Assembly (NCBI GenBank): GCA_913055615.1
Contig: CAJXKK010000011.1
Location: forward strand, 1-64,000
Direction: 5' to 3'
Source: an uncultured Ectothiorhodospiraceae bacterium
GTDB lineage: Bacteria; Pseudomonadota; Gammaproteobacteria; XJ16; Halofilaceae
DNA: 64,000 bases
The translations under genes and the position numbers were made by a program. The notes under the pieces are model-generated. The model did no database searches. It was not told where the DNA came from and saw nothing but the letters and a program-made list of their open reading frames with translations. The first letter of the stretch is position 1. The number at the start of each line of letters is the position of its first letter. Of the stretch, positions 49,413-58,471 are shown piece after piece.

Positions 49413-49877
49413 TCACGCCGCGTCGGCACGCCCCTGCGCGCGGGGCGCGGCCAGCGCACCGAGCCGCTCGAGCAGATCGGACGCCGTCACCTGCAGGCCG
49501 CCGTCGGCCCCGACTTGCTCGACCGCCGCGCACATGCGGGGGCCAATGGCGTCCGCGAGCACGGCGACAGTCGGCGGCGTCTCCATACCCCGCACCCGCT
49601 CCACCAGCTCCAGCCCGGCGCGCCCGGTACAGGCCACATCGAGCAGCAACGCATCCGGACGGAACCGGCGCAAGGCGCGGCTCGCCGCGGCGGCGTTGGC
49701 ATAAAAACTGAACTGCACGGCCGGATCAGCGCGACAGGCCCGCTGCAGGGCGAGCAGGGTAGAAGACCGGGTCGTCACCAGCATAATCCGGCGATGACCG
49801 CGGGTCTGCGGCGCCGCCCGCGGCGGCATATGGTGTTGTGTATGGGCTTCGGTAGGGGTCTGGATCTGCGTATTCAT
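49413..49877 (-). CDS. Receiver-like single-domain protein, degenerate, 154 aa
   Basis: After a Gln/His/Pro-rich N terminus (about 1-28) comes a CheY-like fold: IMLVTTRS, then the DALLLDVACTGRAGLELVERV segment with a possible phosphorylation Asp, then VAVLADAIG. The acidic pair that normally follows beta-1 is replaced by Thr-Thr, and the Lys of beta-5 is not evident, so phosphorylation is doubtful. GGAG nine bases upstream supports the ATG at 49877. It stands between the sthA promoter side and dnaE2. Function unknown. Confidence 0.6.
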   Translation of the reverse strand: MNTQIQTPTEAHTQHHMPPRAAPQTRGHRRIMLVTTRSSTLLALQRACRADPAVQFSFYANAAAASRALRRFRPDALLLDVACTGRAGLELVERVRGMETPPTVAVLADAIGPRMCAAVEQVGADGGLQVTASDLLERLGALAAPRAQGRADAA

Positions 49878-49971
49878 GGCGAACTGCTCCGTAATCGTGC
49901 AATCAGGCATCAGCCTCTCGCCATACCCCTCGCATAATGCGTGCCATGTCTCGCAGAGGCTCAGTCCCCGA

Positions 49972-50174
49972 CGCAGGCTGGCCTTGCGCGTTCCACGATG
50001 GTGGATACCGGTCTGAAGCATTCCACCGCGCAATGCCGGCATTCCCCGGCGGCCGATGTCGTGCACCCCAGAGATGTGACGGACGCCGGGCAAAACCGGC
50101 CTACACAACAATCTCAGTCCGCAGCCCTTGGCCCTTGGCCCTTGGCCCTTGGCCCTTCGCCCTTCGCCCTGCCC
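49972..50174. repeat. Composite element copy 4
   Basis: Reversed core from GCAGGCTGGCCTTGCGCG to AAAACCGGCCTAC (about 50105), then after 20 bases seven heptads (50126-50174: four CCTTGGC, two CCTTCGC, one CCTGCCC). The array ends six bases from the dnaE2 stop codon. Confidence 0.78.
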
Positions 50175-50179
50175 CCTTC

Positions 50180-53100
50180 TCAATGAAAATCCCGAGACGA
50201 AACATCCAGCCGCCCCAGCCACCCGCTGGCATCCTCCAGCGTCTCCGCGACCACATGCACCACGGATTCCTGCCGCTGCACGCGGCCCGCCACGCCCACC
50301 AGGCGACCGCCGTACAGGGTCGGGCGATACTGCCGGCCGACGCCCTGGCGGACGATCACATTGATCACGCCGGTCTCATCCTCCAGCGTCAGGAAGGTCA
50401 CGCCGCTCGCCGTCGACGGCTGCTGGCGCGTGATGACCAGCCCGCCCGTGACGACACGTGCACCGTCGGCCAGCCGACAGGCGTCGTCAGCGGTCCGCCA
50501 GTGGGCGAAGCGCGCCCGCAGCAGTGCCAGCGGATGCCGCCGCAGCGTGAGCCCGGTACTGGCGTAATCCGCGCGGATCGACTCACCCTCGCGTGGTGGC
50601 CGCAGCGCCGGTCGGGGCTGCTGCGCCTCGTCGTCCCCGAACAGCGGCAAAGCCGCCTGCACCCCGTGGGCAGCCCAGCGCGCCGCCGTGCGGTCACCGG
50701 CCAATCCGCGCAGGGCATCCGCCTCGGCCAGCGCGTCCAGATCGCGCCGGTCCAGCCCCGCCCGCTCCGCCAAGTCCGCGGTATCGGCGACCGCCGCCCC
50801 CACGGCCGCGATCCGCGCACGCGCCCCGGCCGACAGCCCGCGCACCCGGTCCAGCCCAAGGCGCAGGGTCGCGCCGCCGCTGCCATCCGGCTCCAGCGTG
50901 GAGACGGCCTCGCTCGCGCGCACATCCACCGGGCGCACCTCGACACCCTGCTCGCGCGCGGCGCGCACCAGCTGCGACGGCCCGTAGAACCCCATCGGCT
51001 GGGCGTTGAGCAGCGCGGCGGTGAAGGCCGCAGGGTGATGATGCTTGAGCCAGGCCGAGGCCCAGGCCAGCAGGGCGAAACTCGCGGCATGCGATTCCGG
51101 GAAGCCGTAGCCGGCGAACCCGCGGATCTGCGCGAACATGCGGCGGGCGAACTCGGCCGTGTAGCCATTGGCCGTCATGCCCTCGACCAGGCGCCGCTCG
51201 AACGGCTCCAGATCACCGCTCTTGCGCCAGGCGGCCATGGAGCGGCGCAGCCGATCGGCCTCGCCCGGCGAAAAGTCTGCCGCCACCATGGCCATCTCTA
51301 TCACCTGCTCCTGGAACAGCGGCACCCCCAGGGTGCGCCCGAGCACGCGCTCGATCTCCGGCCCACCGTATTCGATCGGTTCCAGCCCCTGGCGGCGGCG
51401 CAGGTAGGGATGGACCATCTCGCCCTGGATCGGCCCCGGGCGCACGATCGAGATCTCGATCACCAGGTCGTAGAAGGTCGCGGGTTTGAGGCGCGGCAGC
51501 ATGGTCATCTGCGCGCGCGACTCGATCTGGAACACGCCGATCGTATCGGCGCGCTGGATCATGGCGAAGACATCCGGGTCCTCGCGCGGGATCGCCGCGA
51601 GCGTGTACCGGCGGCCGTAGAACGCCGCGATGCGGTCGAAGGCGTCATGGATCGCCGTCAGCATGCCGAGCGCGAGGCAGTCGATCTTCAGCAGCCCGAT
51701 CGCGTCGAGGTCGTCCTTGTCCCACTGGATCACCGTGCGGCCGTCCATCGCCGCATTCTCGATCGGCACCAGATCGGTCAGCGGCTGCCGCCCGATCACC
51801 AGCCCGCCGACATGCTGCGACAGGTGGCGCGGGAAGCCCTGGATCTGCTCGGCCAGGGTCAGTACGCGATGGATCACCGGGGCGTCGGGATCGAAACCGG
51901 TCTCAAGCACCCGCTCGCGGTCGATCGTGCGGCCATCACGCCCGGCGCCCGCCCGCGCCAGCCGATCGACCTGGGCCGGCTCCATGCCCAGCGCGCCGGC
52001 AACATCACGCAGCGCGCTCTTCGGCCGGTAACAGATCACCGTCGCCGCCAGCGCCACATGGTCGGCGCCGTAGCGGCGGTAGACGTACTGGATGACCTCC
52101 TCGCGCCGGTGATGCTCGAAATCAACGTCGATATCCGGCGGCTCACCGCGCTCGCGCGAGATGAAGCGCTCGAACAGCAGCGCGCTGGTGGAGGGGTCCA
52201 CCGCGGTGATGCCGAGGCAGTAACAGACCGCCGAGTTCGCCGCCGAGCCGCGCCCCTGGCAGAGGATCCCGCGCTCGCGGGCGTAGCGCACGATATCGTC
52301 AACCGTCAGGAAATAGGCCTCGTAACCGAGCTCCGCGATCAGCGCGAGTTCGTGCTCGAGTTGATCGCGCACGCCCGGCGGCACCCCTTCGGGCCAGCGC
52401 TCCGCCACGCCGGCCTCGACCCGCGCGCGCAGCCAACCGCTCAGGGTGTAACCGGCGGGGACGCTCTCCTGCGGGTATTCGTAGGCCAGTTCATCAAGGG
52501 AGAAGCTGCAGCGCCGCGCGAGTTCGACCGTGGCGGCCACGAGTCCGGTGCCATACAGCCGGGCCAGGCGCGCGCGGCCGCGCAGATGGGCCTCGCCGTT
52601 GCCCGCCAGCGCCGTGCCGGCGGCGGCGACCGTCGTGCCGAGACGGATCGCCGTCAGCGCATCGGCCAGCGCCCGCCGCCCGCGGGCGTGCATGTGCACA
52701 TCGCCCAGCGCCACCCGATCGATCCCGGTCTCCCTCGCCAGGCGCTCAAGCGAACGCAGGCGCACGGACTCACCGGGACCGAGATGGCGCACCACGCCGA
52801 TCCGGCAGCGCTCCCCGAAACAATCCCGCAGCCAGACGCCATCGGCCACCGCCCGGGCCTCCTCCCGCCCGGGCAGCCAGAGCGCGAGACACCCCGGCAG
52901 CCCGTCGGCGAGCATCGTGCGGTCGAGCCGGTAAGAACCCTTCCGCGCCTCACGCCGCGCCGCGCTGATCAGCCGCGAGAGGCGCGCATAACCGCCCCGG
53001 TCCATCGCCAGCACGACCAGCCCCAGACCACAGTCCAGCTGGAAGCGGCTGCCGACGATCAGATGCAGCCCGCAATCCCGCGCCGCCGCGTGCGCACGAA

Positions 53101-53266
53101 CCACCCCCGCGAGCGAGCACTCGTCCGTGAGCGCCAGCGCCGAATACCCCAGCCGCGCCGCCCGCTCGACCAACTCCTCGGGGTGCGAAGCACCCCACAG
53201 AAAACTGAAATTCGAGACCGCGCACAGCTCGGCATACGCCGGTGCGGTTTGTGCCGGTAGCGACAT
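50180..53266 (-). CDS. dnaE2: Error-prone DNA polymerase DnaE2 (ImuC), 1028 aa
   Basis: C-family polymerase of SOS mutagenesis, working with ImuA/ImuB. PHP domain at the start (AVSNFSFLWGASHPEELV), palm acids in PPDIDVDFEHHRREEV, then the HhH and OB domains (ETGVINVIVRQG), ending without the tau-binding C-terminal domain of DnaE1, as expected. ATG at 53266; a GTG four codons upstream is possible. In the usual cassette it follows imuB directly, but here about 3.2 kb with other genes separate them. Confidence 0.95.
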   Translation of the reverse strand: MSLPAQTAPAYAELCAVSNFSFLWGASHPEELVERAARLGYSALALTDECSLAGVVRAHAAARDCGLHLIVGSRFQLDCGLGLVVLAMDRGGYARLSRLISAARREARKGSYRLDRTMLADGLPGCLALWLPGREEARAVADGVWLRDCFGERCRIGVVRHLGPGESVRLRSLERLARETGIDRVALGDVHMHARGRRALADALTAIRLGTTVAAAGTALAGNGEAHLRGRARLARLYGTGLVAATVELARRCSFSLDELAYEYPQESVPAGYTLSGWLRARVEAGVAERWPEGVPPGVRDQLEHELALIAELGYEAYFLTVDDIVRYARERGILCQGRGSAANSAVCYCLGITAVDPSTSALLFERFISRERGEPPDIDVDFEHHRREEVIQYVYRRYGADHVALAATVICYRPKSALRDVAGALGMEPAQVDRLARAGAGRDGRTIDRERVLETGFDPDAPVIHRVLTLAEQIQGFPRHLSQHVGGLVIGRQPLTDLVPIENAAMDGRTVIQWDKDDLDAIGLLKIDCLALGMLTAIHDAFDRIAAFYGRRYTLAAIPREDPDVFAMIQRADTIGVFQIESRAQMTMLPRLKPATFYDLVIEISIVRPGPIQGEMVHPYLRRRQGLEPIEYGGPEIERVLGRTLGVPLFQEQVIEMAMVAADFSPGEADRLRRSMAAWRKSGDLEPFERRLVEGMTANGYTAEFARRMFAQIRGFAGYGFPESHAASFALLAWASAWLKHHHPAAFTAALLNAQPMGFYGPSQLVRAAREQGVEVRPVDVRASEAVSTLEPDGSGGATLRLGLDRVRGLSAGARARIAAVGAAVADTADLAERAGLDRRDLDALAEADALRGLAGDRTAARWAAHGVQAALPLFGDDEAQQPRPALRPPREGESIRADYASTGLTLRRHPLALLRARFAHWRTADDACRLADGARVVTGGLVITRQQPSTASGVTFLTLEDETGVINVIVRQGVGRQYRPTLYGGRLVGVAGRVQRQESVVHVVAETLEDASGWLGRLDVSSRDFH

Positions 53267-53321
53267 GCAACACCCCACAAGGCCAACTCACGACGGGAGC
53301 CCGCCACCCCGCCAGCCGACC

Positions 53322-53415
53322 AAGCCGGCTGTTGCCTTCGGCAAAAGCCGGCCTACGACGCCCCCGGGCCGACCACACGTAGGCCGGCTTGCGACCGACG
53401 AGAGGCCAGCCGGCA
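53322..53415. repeat. Family B REP doublet, downstream of the second RAYT
   Basis: AGCCGGCTGTTGCCTTCGGC / AAAAGCCGGCCTACG on one side and GTAGGCCGGCTTGCGACCGA / CCAGCCGGC on the other. Same layout as at 53981-54070 on the other flank of the RAYT pseudogene. Confidence 0.85.
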
Positions 53416-53442
53416 GATCACCCGAGATCAACCGACAAACGC

Positions 53443-53959
53443 CTACAGGTCACCACCGTTCGCCAATACGGCCGCTTCCACGTCTTCCGGATCCGCAATC
53501 CCCCAATCCGGCGCATACCAGCCATCCCGTATATAGCGATGGACCGAACTCGCCGACCATTCCGTCGCCTTGCCGACCAGCCCATGCCGAACCGGGTTGT
53601 AATGCACATAATCCAGATGCATCCGCAGATCGCGCTCATCCCGAATCAGATGCTCCCAGAAACGCGCCTGCCAGAACGGCCCGGTTACACCACGGCGTCG
53701 CATCGTTTCAGTGGTGCGACGCTTGATCCGTTGCCAGCGACGCGAGAAATCGTCGACCCCTGCCGGCAGATGCCAGATGCAATGCAGATGATCCGGGAGC
53801 ACCACCATCGCTACCGTCTCGAATGGCTGCTCTTTAGCGACATCGCGATAGCTCGAGCGGAACGCATCCAGACCGCAATCGGACGCCAACCACCCCCGCG
53901 GTCACGACCGTGAAGAACCAGGTACCACCCGAGACACGGGCGCGCACGTATCGACCCAT
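53443..53959 (-). pseudogene. RAYT transposase, frameshifted
   Basis: A strong start (GGAGGGAGAA then ATG at 53957-53959) opens MGRYVRARVSGGTWFFTVVT, the RAYT N terminus. The rest (WLASDCGLDAFRSSYRDV, LPDHLHCIWHLP with both His, YVHYNPVRHGLVG with the Tyr) is in another frame. The switch lies at a GGGGG run near 53895-53902; removing one G joins the two parts without other defects. Otherwise the protein would be about 172 residues. It may be a recent inactivation, a programmed slip or a sequencing error. Confidence 0.85.
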
Positions 53960-53980
53960 TTCTCCCTCCGTGGATGAAAC

Positions 53981-54070
53981 GCCGGCTGTTGCCTTCGGCA
54001 AAAGCCGGCCTACGAATCCTCCCTGCAGCCCCGTGTAGGCCGGCTTGCGACCGAAGGGAGCCAGCCGGCA
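53981..54070. repeat. Family B REP doublet, upstream of the second RAYT
   Basis: The layout equals that of 53322-53415, in the same orientation, so the RAYT lies between two direct copies of a family B doublet. It ends two bases from the stop of the TPR-sulfotransferase gene. Confidence 0.85.
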
Positions 54071-54071
54071 C

Positions 54072-56120
54072 TCACTCCTGCGGTGCCAGCGGTCCCAACG
54101 CCTCCAGCAGCGGCTGGAGTTCGTCCTGGTAGCGCCGCCAGCGCCCCACGGCGCTGGCGTACAGCGGCTGGCGCACCTGGGTCGCGCTGGCGGTGCGCAC
54201 CGAGCGTTCGTTGCGGTGAAACGCGAGACAGGCGTTATCCCAATCCAAGCCGCAATGCGCCAGCAGCCGCGCGACCTCTGACTCCGGCTCTGCCACAAGC
54301 GCCTCGTAATCGATCTCCAGCAACTGCTCCGGTGACAGCACCTCGCGCCAGTGCGCCGTCAAGCCGTGATAGGCACGGTAATAACGCCCGAGCTCCTCCA
54401 GGTCGTAGGTGAACGCCTGCCGGCCGGCGAACAGGTAACTGAAACAGGACAGGCATGTATCCACCGGATCGCGGCGGACATGAACGATGCGCGCGTGCGG
54501 CAGGGCCGCGGCGATCAGGCCGCAATGGACGAAATTCCCCGGCAGCTTGTCCGTCACCCGATCGGCCTCGATGGCCGGATCGATCAGCGATCCACAATAG
54601 CGGCGACCGATCTCAGCGGCCGTCGCCCCGTCGAGGGCCTCGATCCACTCGGGGAAGGCCTGCCCGAAGCGGCCGTCGTAATCGGCCACCACCGTCCCGA
54701 GATCGCGCCGCTCCCCGGCCCCGTGCACGCGCGGATGGCTCGCCAGGATCTGCTCGATCAGGCTGGTCCCCGAACGCGGCATGCCGACGATGAACACCGG
54801 CACGTCGCTGTCATGGCCCGCCCCGGCGAGCACCTCGATGCGCTCGCGCGGGAACGCCCGGGCAATGGCCGCGAAGCGGCGCTCGTCGGCACCGACGTCG
54901 TAGTCGAACGTCTGCCGGCACAGCCGCGCACCCTCGCGGTAATAACCGAAGATCCGTTCCGGCGCCTCGCCCGCATCCGCCGCCAGCTTGCCCGCGGCGT
55001 AATAGAGCGAGGCCGCCTCCGCCGCCGCCCAGCCGCGCTGTTCGAGCCGCGCCTGCACGGCGGCGAGCTCCGCCGCGGGATCGGCCGGGCGGCGCAGGAT
55101 CGCCAGGTGGTACACCGCCTCGGTGTACTCCGGGCGTAGCTTGAGCGCCTGGCGGTAGGCCGCGTCGGCTTCGTCGAACCGACCACCATCGGCCAGCGCA
55201 TTGGCCAGCGCGTTGTGCACCTCGGGCTGCTCCGGATCGATCGCGACCGCCTCACGGCAGAGTCCGATCGCCTCGTCGACCCGGCCCAGCTCGCGCAGGG
55301 TCGCCGCCAGTTGCATCAGGAGATCGGTGCGGTGCGCATCCTGCGCCAGGCCGGCGCGGGCGATTTCCTCCGCGTCGGCCAACTTGCCGCGGCGTCGCAG
55401 CAGGTTGCCGAGGTTGTTGTGGATACCGGGGTCATCAGGCTGCAGCTCCAGCGCCCGCCGGTAGGCCGCCTCGGCCTCTTGCAGGCGATGCAGTTCCGTG
55501 AGTACGTTACCGCGGTTCGTCTGGAAACCGGCATGGTCGGGATCGATCGCCACCGCCTGATCGTAGGCGGCGAGTGCCTCTTCCATGCGCCCCTGGGCCA
55601 TGAGGACATTGCCCAGCCGGTTGTGGGCTTCGCCCAGACGCGGATGCCGCTGCAGCAGATCGCGGTAATGGCGCTCCGCTTCCGCCGGCGCGCCGGCGCC
55701 CTCATGGGCGATGCCCAGATTGAACAGCGCCTCGAAGAAATCCGGTTTCGCGCGCAGCGCCGCCCGGAATTCCCGCACGGCCTCATCGAAACGCTCGAGC
55801 TGCGTGAGCATCAGCCCGAGATTGTTCCGCGTTGCCGGATTGTCGGGTTCGATCTTCGCCGCACGGCGATAGGCACGGACCGCCTCCTGCACCTGACCGA
55901 GCCCCTGGGCAGAGGTCCCCATCACGTTCCAGCCCACGGCCAGCCCGGCCCAGCGCTCCGTGAACGCGCGCGCACCATCCAGCGCCTCCTGCAGACGCCC
56001 GTCGCGATACAGTTCGACCAGGCGCGACGCCTCGGCCTGCGCCCTGGCCTCGGCAGCAGCCCCGCGCGGCGCGCGCCCGCTCTTCTTCGGCTTCTTCCCG
56101 GTCTTGCCGCTGCGACTCAT
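54072..56120 (-). CDS. TPR-repeat sulfotransferase (second paralogue), 682 aa
   Basis: Lys-rich N terminus, nine or so TPR units (about 25-345; repeated signatures such as NLGNLLRRRGKLADAE), and a C-terminal sulfotransferase domain (about 440-675) with the PAPS loop GMPRSGTSLIEQILASHPRV and VHVRRDPVDTCLSCF. Same plan as the protein at 36406-38181 but with more repeats. Located between dnaE2 and imuB, whose products it has no known link with; it probably arrived by insertion into the mutasome cassette. Confidence 0.9.
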   Translation of the reverse strand: MSRSGKTGKKPKKSGRAPRGAAAEARAQAEASRLVELYRDGRLQEALDGARAFTERWAGLAVGWNVMGTSAQGLGQVQEAVRAYRRAAKIEPDNPATRNNLGLMLTQLERFDEAVREFRAALRAKPDFFEALFNLGIAHEGAGAPAEAERHYRDLLQRHPRLGEAHNRLGNVLMAQGRMEEALAAYDQAVAIDPDHAGFQTNRGNVLTELHRLQEAEAAYRRALELQPDDPGIHNNLGNLLRRRGKLADAEEIARAGLAQDAHRTDLLMQLAATLRELGRVDEAIGLCREAVAIDPEQPEVHNALANALADGGRFDEADAAYRQALKLRPEYTEAVYHLAILRRPADPAAELAAVQARLEQRGWAAAEAASLYYAAGKLAADAGEAPERIFGYYREGARLCRQTFDYDVGADERRFAAIARAFPRERIEVLAGAGHDSDVPVFIVGMPRSGTSLIEQILASHPRVHGAGERRDLGTVVADYDGRFGQAFPEWIEALDGATAAEIGRRYCGSLIDPAIEADRVTDKLPGNFVHCGLIAAALPHARIVHVRRDPVDTCLSCFSYLFAGRQAFTYDLEELGRYYRAYHGLTAHWREVLSPEQLLEIDYEALVAEPESEVARLLAHCGLDWDNACLAFHRNERSVRTASATQVRQPLYASAVGRWRRYQDELQPLLEALGPLAPQE

Positions 56121-56207
56121 CAGAATATCCCGTCAGCCCATGATCCAGAGCGGCTCATGGTACCGATCCCGCGCAGCCGAGCCATTCCCGACCGCGTTGA
56201 CCAGCGA

Positions 56208-56240
56208 TGCGCGCGTTCGCTTCGCGAAAACGCGCCTACC
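56208..56240. repeat. Family D repeat unit
   Basis: GCGCGCGTTCGCTTCGCGAA then AACGCGCCTACC: one palindromic unit of the GTAGGCGCGTTTTCGC family. Confidence 0.7.
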
Positions 56241-56256
56241 TCCAGCCTTCCACCCT

Positions 56257-56455
56257 GCAGGCCGGCCTTGCGAGGTCCGTGGGACCGGATCGCGCCCGAT
56301 GCATGTCACCGCGCAATGCCGGCTTACATTCCCGACCCCTCGCCCCTCGCCCTTCGCCCTTCGCCCTTCGCCCTTCGCCCTTCGCCCTTCGCCCTTCGCC
56401 CTTCGCCCTTCGCCCTTGGCCCTTGGCCCTTGGCCATCAGCCCTTGGCCCTGCCA
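56257..56455. repeat. Composite element copy 5, truncated core with longest heptad array
   Basis: Reversed core start GCAGGCCGGCCTTGCGAGG, cut off after CGCGCAATGCCGGC; then about 16 heptads (56338-56455; mostly CCTTCGC, with CCTCGCC at the start and CCTTGGC at the end). It ends ten bases from the imuB stop. Confidence 0.78.
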
Positions 56456-56465
56456 CCTCAACCAA

Positions 56466-57929
56466 TCACGCAAACAACCCATGCAGATACCACATCACCG
56501 GCACCCGCCGTTCGCGGTAGATCCACAGCAGCGAACCACCGGGGTTGCGCGCGACGAAGTAATCGCGTTCGACATCATCACCATCCCACCAGCCCGTCTC
56601 GATGCGCTCCGGTCCGTCCAGCAGGTCGAGCTGACCCTGGCACAGTGGACGGCGCTGTCCATCGAGCGGCAATACACCCGGCTGCGCCAGCAGCCACAGT
56701 GGCCGAGGCGGCGCCTCGACAGGCTCGTGAACGGGCGTGCCACCGGGCGCCGTGCGCTGCCAGGCGCGCTCCGGGCGGTGCTCGGCGACCAGCGCCAGAC
56801 CATGCACCGCCTCCCGCCCGAGGCGCGCGCGCAGCCGTTCCAGCAGGCGCTCAGGCGGCTCGGTACCGGCATCGGTCAGCAGATCCGTTACTGGCGGGTG
56901 GTAGCCCACCGGCGCCCTGGTGCGGACACCGACCGCGACCACGGGGCCCTGCAGCGTCGTCCGCTCGAGCCGCTCACGCGCGAGCGCCTGCATGTGTTGC
57001 GCCTCGCGCGTGGGCGTTGCCAGGCCGACCTCGACCGCGAGCACGTCGCCGCGCCGGGGGTAGAGATCGATGCGGAAATCCTGGATACCCGCATCGCGGG
57101 CGCGCAGCCAGGCCTCCAATTCCCACAGCAGCCGCTCGACCGCCAGGATGGGCAGATCCAGCGAGGCTGCTTCCTCCGGCAACGTAACGACGCCCTCGAA
57201 ACGCCCTGGCGGCTGGAAGCGCGGCGGCGATTCTTCACGCTGGCCGCGTAACCGATCCAGGCAATCCAGGAAATCCCGACCGAGACGCCGCGTGACGCCC
57301 TCGCGCGGCAGCGCGAAACAGCCGGCCAGCGTGCTCACGCCCCAGCCCTCCAGACGCTCGCTGGTGCGCCGATCGATCCCCGGGCCGCGGCATGGCAACG
57401 ACCCCAGCGCCTCCGCCAGCGCATCCCGGTGTTCGATGCGACCGCCGCCGCGGTGAGCCAGCAGCCGCGCCGCGGCCGGGGTCGGCGCGATGCCCTGCCA
57501 GGCCTCACGGCCCAGCGTTCCCAGCATCGCGCCCACCTCCGCGAGCAGCGCATCCAGCCCGCCGAACAGCCGCCGGCTGCCGCCGATCTCCAGCAGCACG
57601 TCCGTCGGCGGCTGCAGCGAGACGTAATCCGTGAAGTAAAAACAGGCGGCACCGAGGCGCTCCAGCGCGGCCCGCTCCGCGGCCGGATCCCGCTTCAGTG
57701 TCCGCAGTTCGGGTGCGCGGACGCGGGCGGCGTCGGTACCCATGCCCGTGCGTACCCCCGCGCGCAACGCTACGTCGTTGGAGGCAACCACCACCTCATG
57801 CGCACCCGCCGCTTCAACCACCGCGACCGGTTCCGTGCGCGCCGCCGACAGTGCGATCTCGAGCGCCAGTCGCGGGCAATACAGATCGAGCCAGAGCATG
57901 TTCGTCCAGGCTTCATCCGGTGCATCCAT
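56466..57929 (-). CDS. imuB: Y-family polymerase-like protein ImuB, 487 aa
   Basis: Hub of the ImuA-ImuB-DnaE2 mutasome; binds the beta clamp. It has the Y-family layout from MLWLDLYCPRLALE, but the catalytic acids of true Y-family polymerases are not kept (WLDLYCP instead of D-x-D; no S-L-D-E-A block), as is usual for ImuB, so it is a non-catalytic scaffold. The C-terminal part (from about 330) carries the ImuB-specific RPLWLL...VPLD-like region and YFVARNPGGSLLWIYRE. ATG at 57929; an ATG ten codons later (57899) also fits. Confidence 0.92.
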   Translation of the reverse strand: MDAPDEAWTNMLWLDLYCPRLALEIALSAARTEPVAVVEAAGAHEVVVASNDVALRAGVRTGMGTDAARVRAPELRTLKRDPAAERAALERLGAACFYFTDYVSLQPPTDVLLEIGGSRRLFGGLDALLAEVGAMLGTLGREAWQGIAPTPAAARLLAHRGGGRIEHRDALAEALGSLPCRGPGIDRRTSERLEGWGVSTLAGCFALPREGVTRRLGRDFLDCLDRLRGQREESPPRFQPPGRFEGVVTLPEEAASLDLPILAVERLLWELEAWLRARDAGIQDFRIDLYPRRGDVLAVEVGLATPTREAQHMQALARERLERTTLQGPVVAVGVRTRAPVGYHPPVTDLLTDAGTEPPERLLERLRARLGREAVHGLALVAEHRPERAWQRTAPGGTPVHEPVEAPPRPLWLLAQPGVLPLDGQRRPLCQGQLDLLDGPERIETGWWDGDDVERDYFVARNPGGSLLWIYRERRVPVMWYLHGLFA

Positions 57930-58471
57930 GCCGTGACAGAAAAAGAACGGAAACCGGGCCGGGGCTCACCGGATTACGCTGCATCCGGTACGGCCGTCGC
58001 AGACGCCGGGGAACGCCGCTCCTCTTCCCGGGTGCAACATGCGAGACGGCAATGGACACGCCATTCGCGAGCAAGCTCGCTCCTGCGATTCATTGCCGGC
58101 CACGTGGTATTCCTGCCGCTCGGCCGTAGGCGCGTTTTCGCCGAAGGCGAATGCGCGCGCTCGTGCGGTCGACTCGGAATCGGGCGTTTCGGGCGTACCG
58201 CGCGCATTCGACCGGTGCGGTGGTCCGGTCAAAGACGCGCCTACGGATGTGCGGCGGCTGGCCCCAGACGCCGGTCGGCTTGCGACCGAAGGGAGCCAGC
58301 CGGCATAACGCCTCGGCGATCCGCCCGAACGCCGGCTGTTGCCTTCGGCAAAAGCCGGCCTACGGTGCATCCATCTTCGGCCACCCACGTAGGCCGGCCT
58401 TGTCCAGCGCGCAACGGGCAACGTTTCATCGGCCGCGGCGGTTGGCGCGCTGGGCAATGCCGGCATCCCCC
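57930..58471. repeat. Repeat mosaic between imuB and imuA (families C, D, B, composite)
   Basis: No gene. In order: one family C unit (about 58067-58087), a family D unit and its distant partner (about 58126-58157 and 58233-58248), a family B doublet (58271-58364), and a fragment of the composite element core (58389-58470, copy 8). imuA and imuB touch or overlap in most genomes, so this is an insertion hot spot. Confidence 0.75.

Noticed and set aside
49937-53260. Very long + strand open frame opposite dnaE2
   Set aside because: It mirrors the dnaE2 codons; such antisense frames are expected at high GC. The minus strand carries a full polymerase with all motifs.
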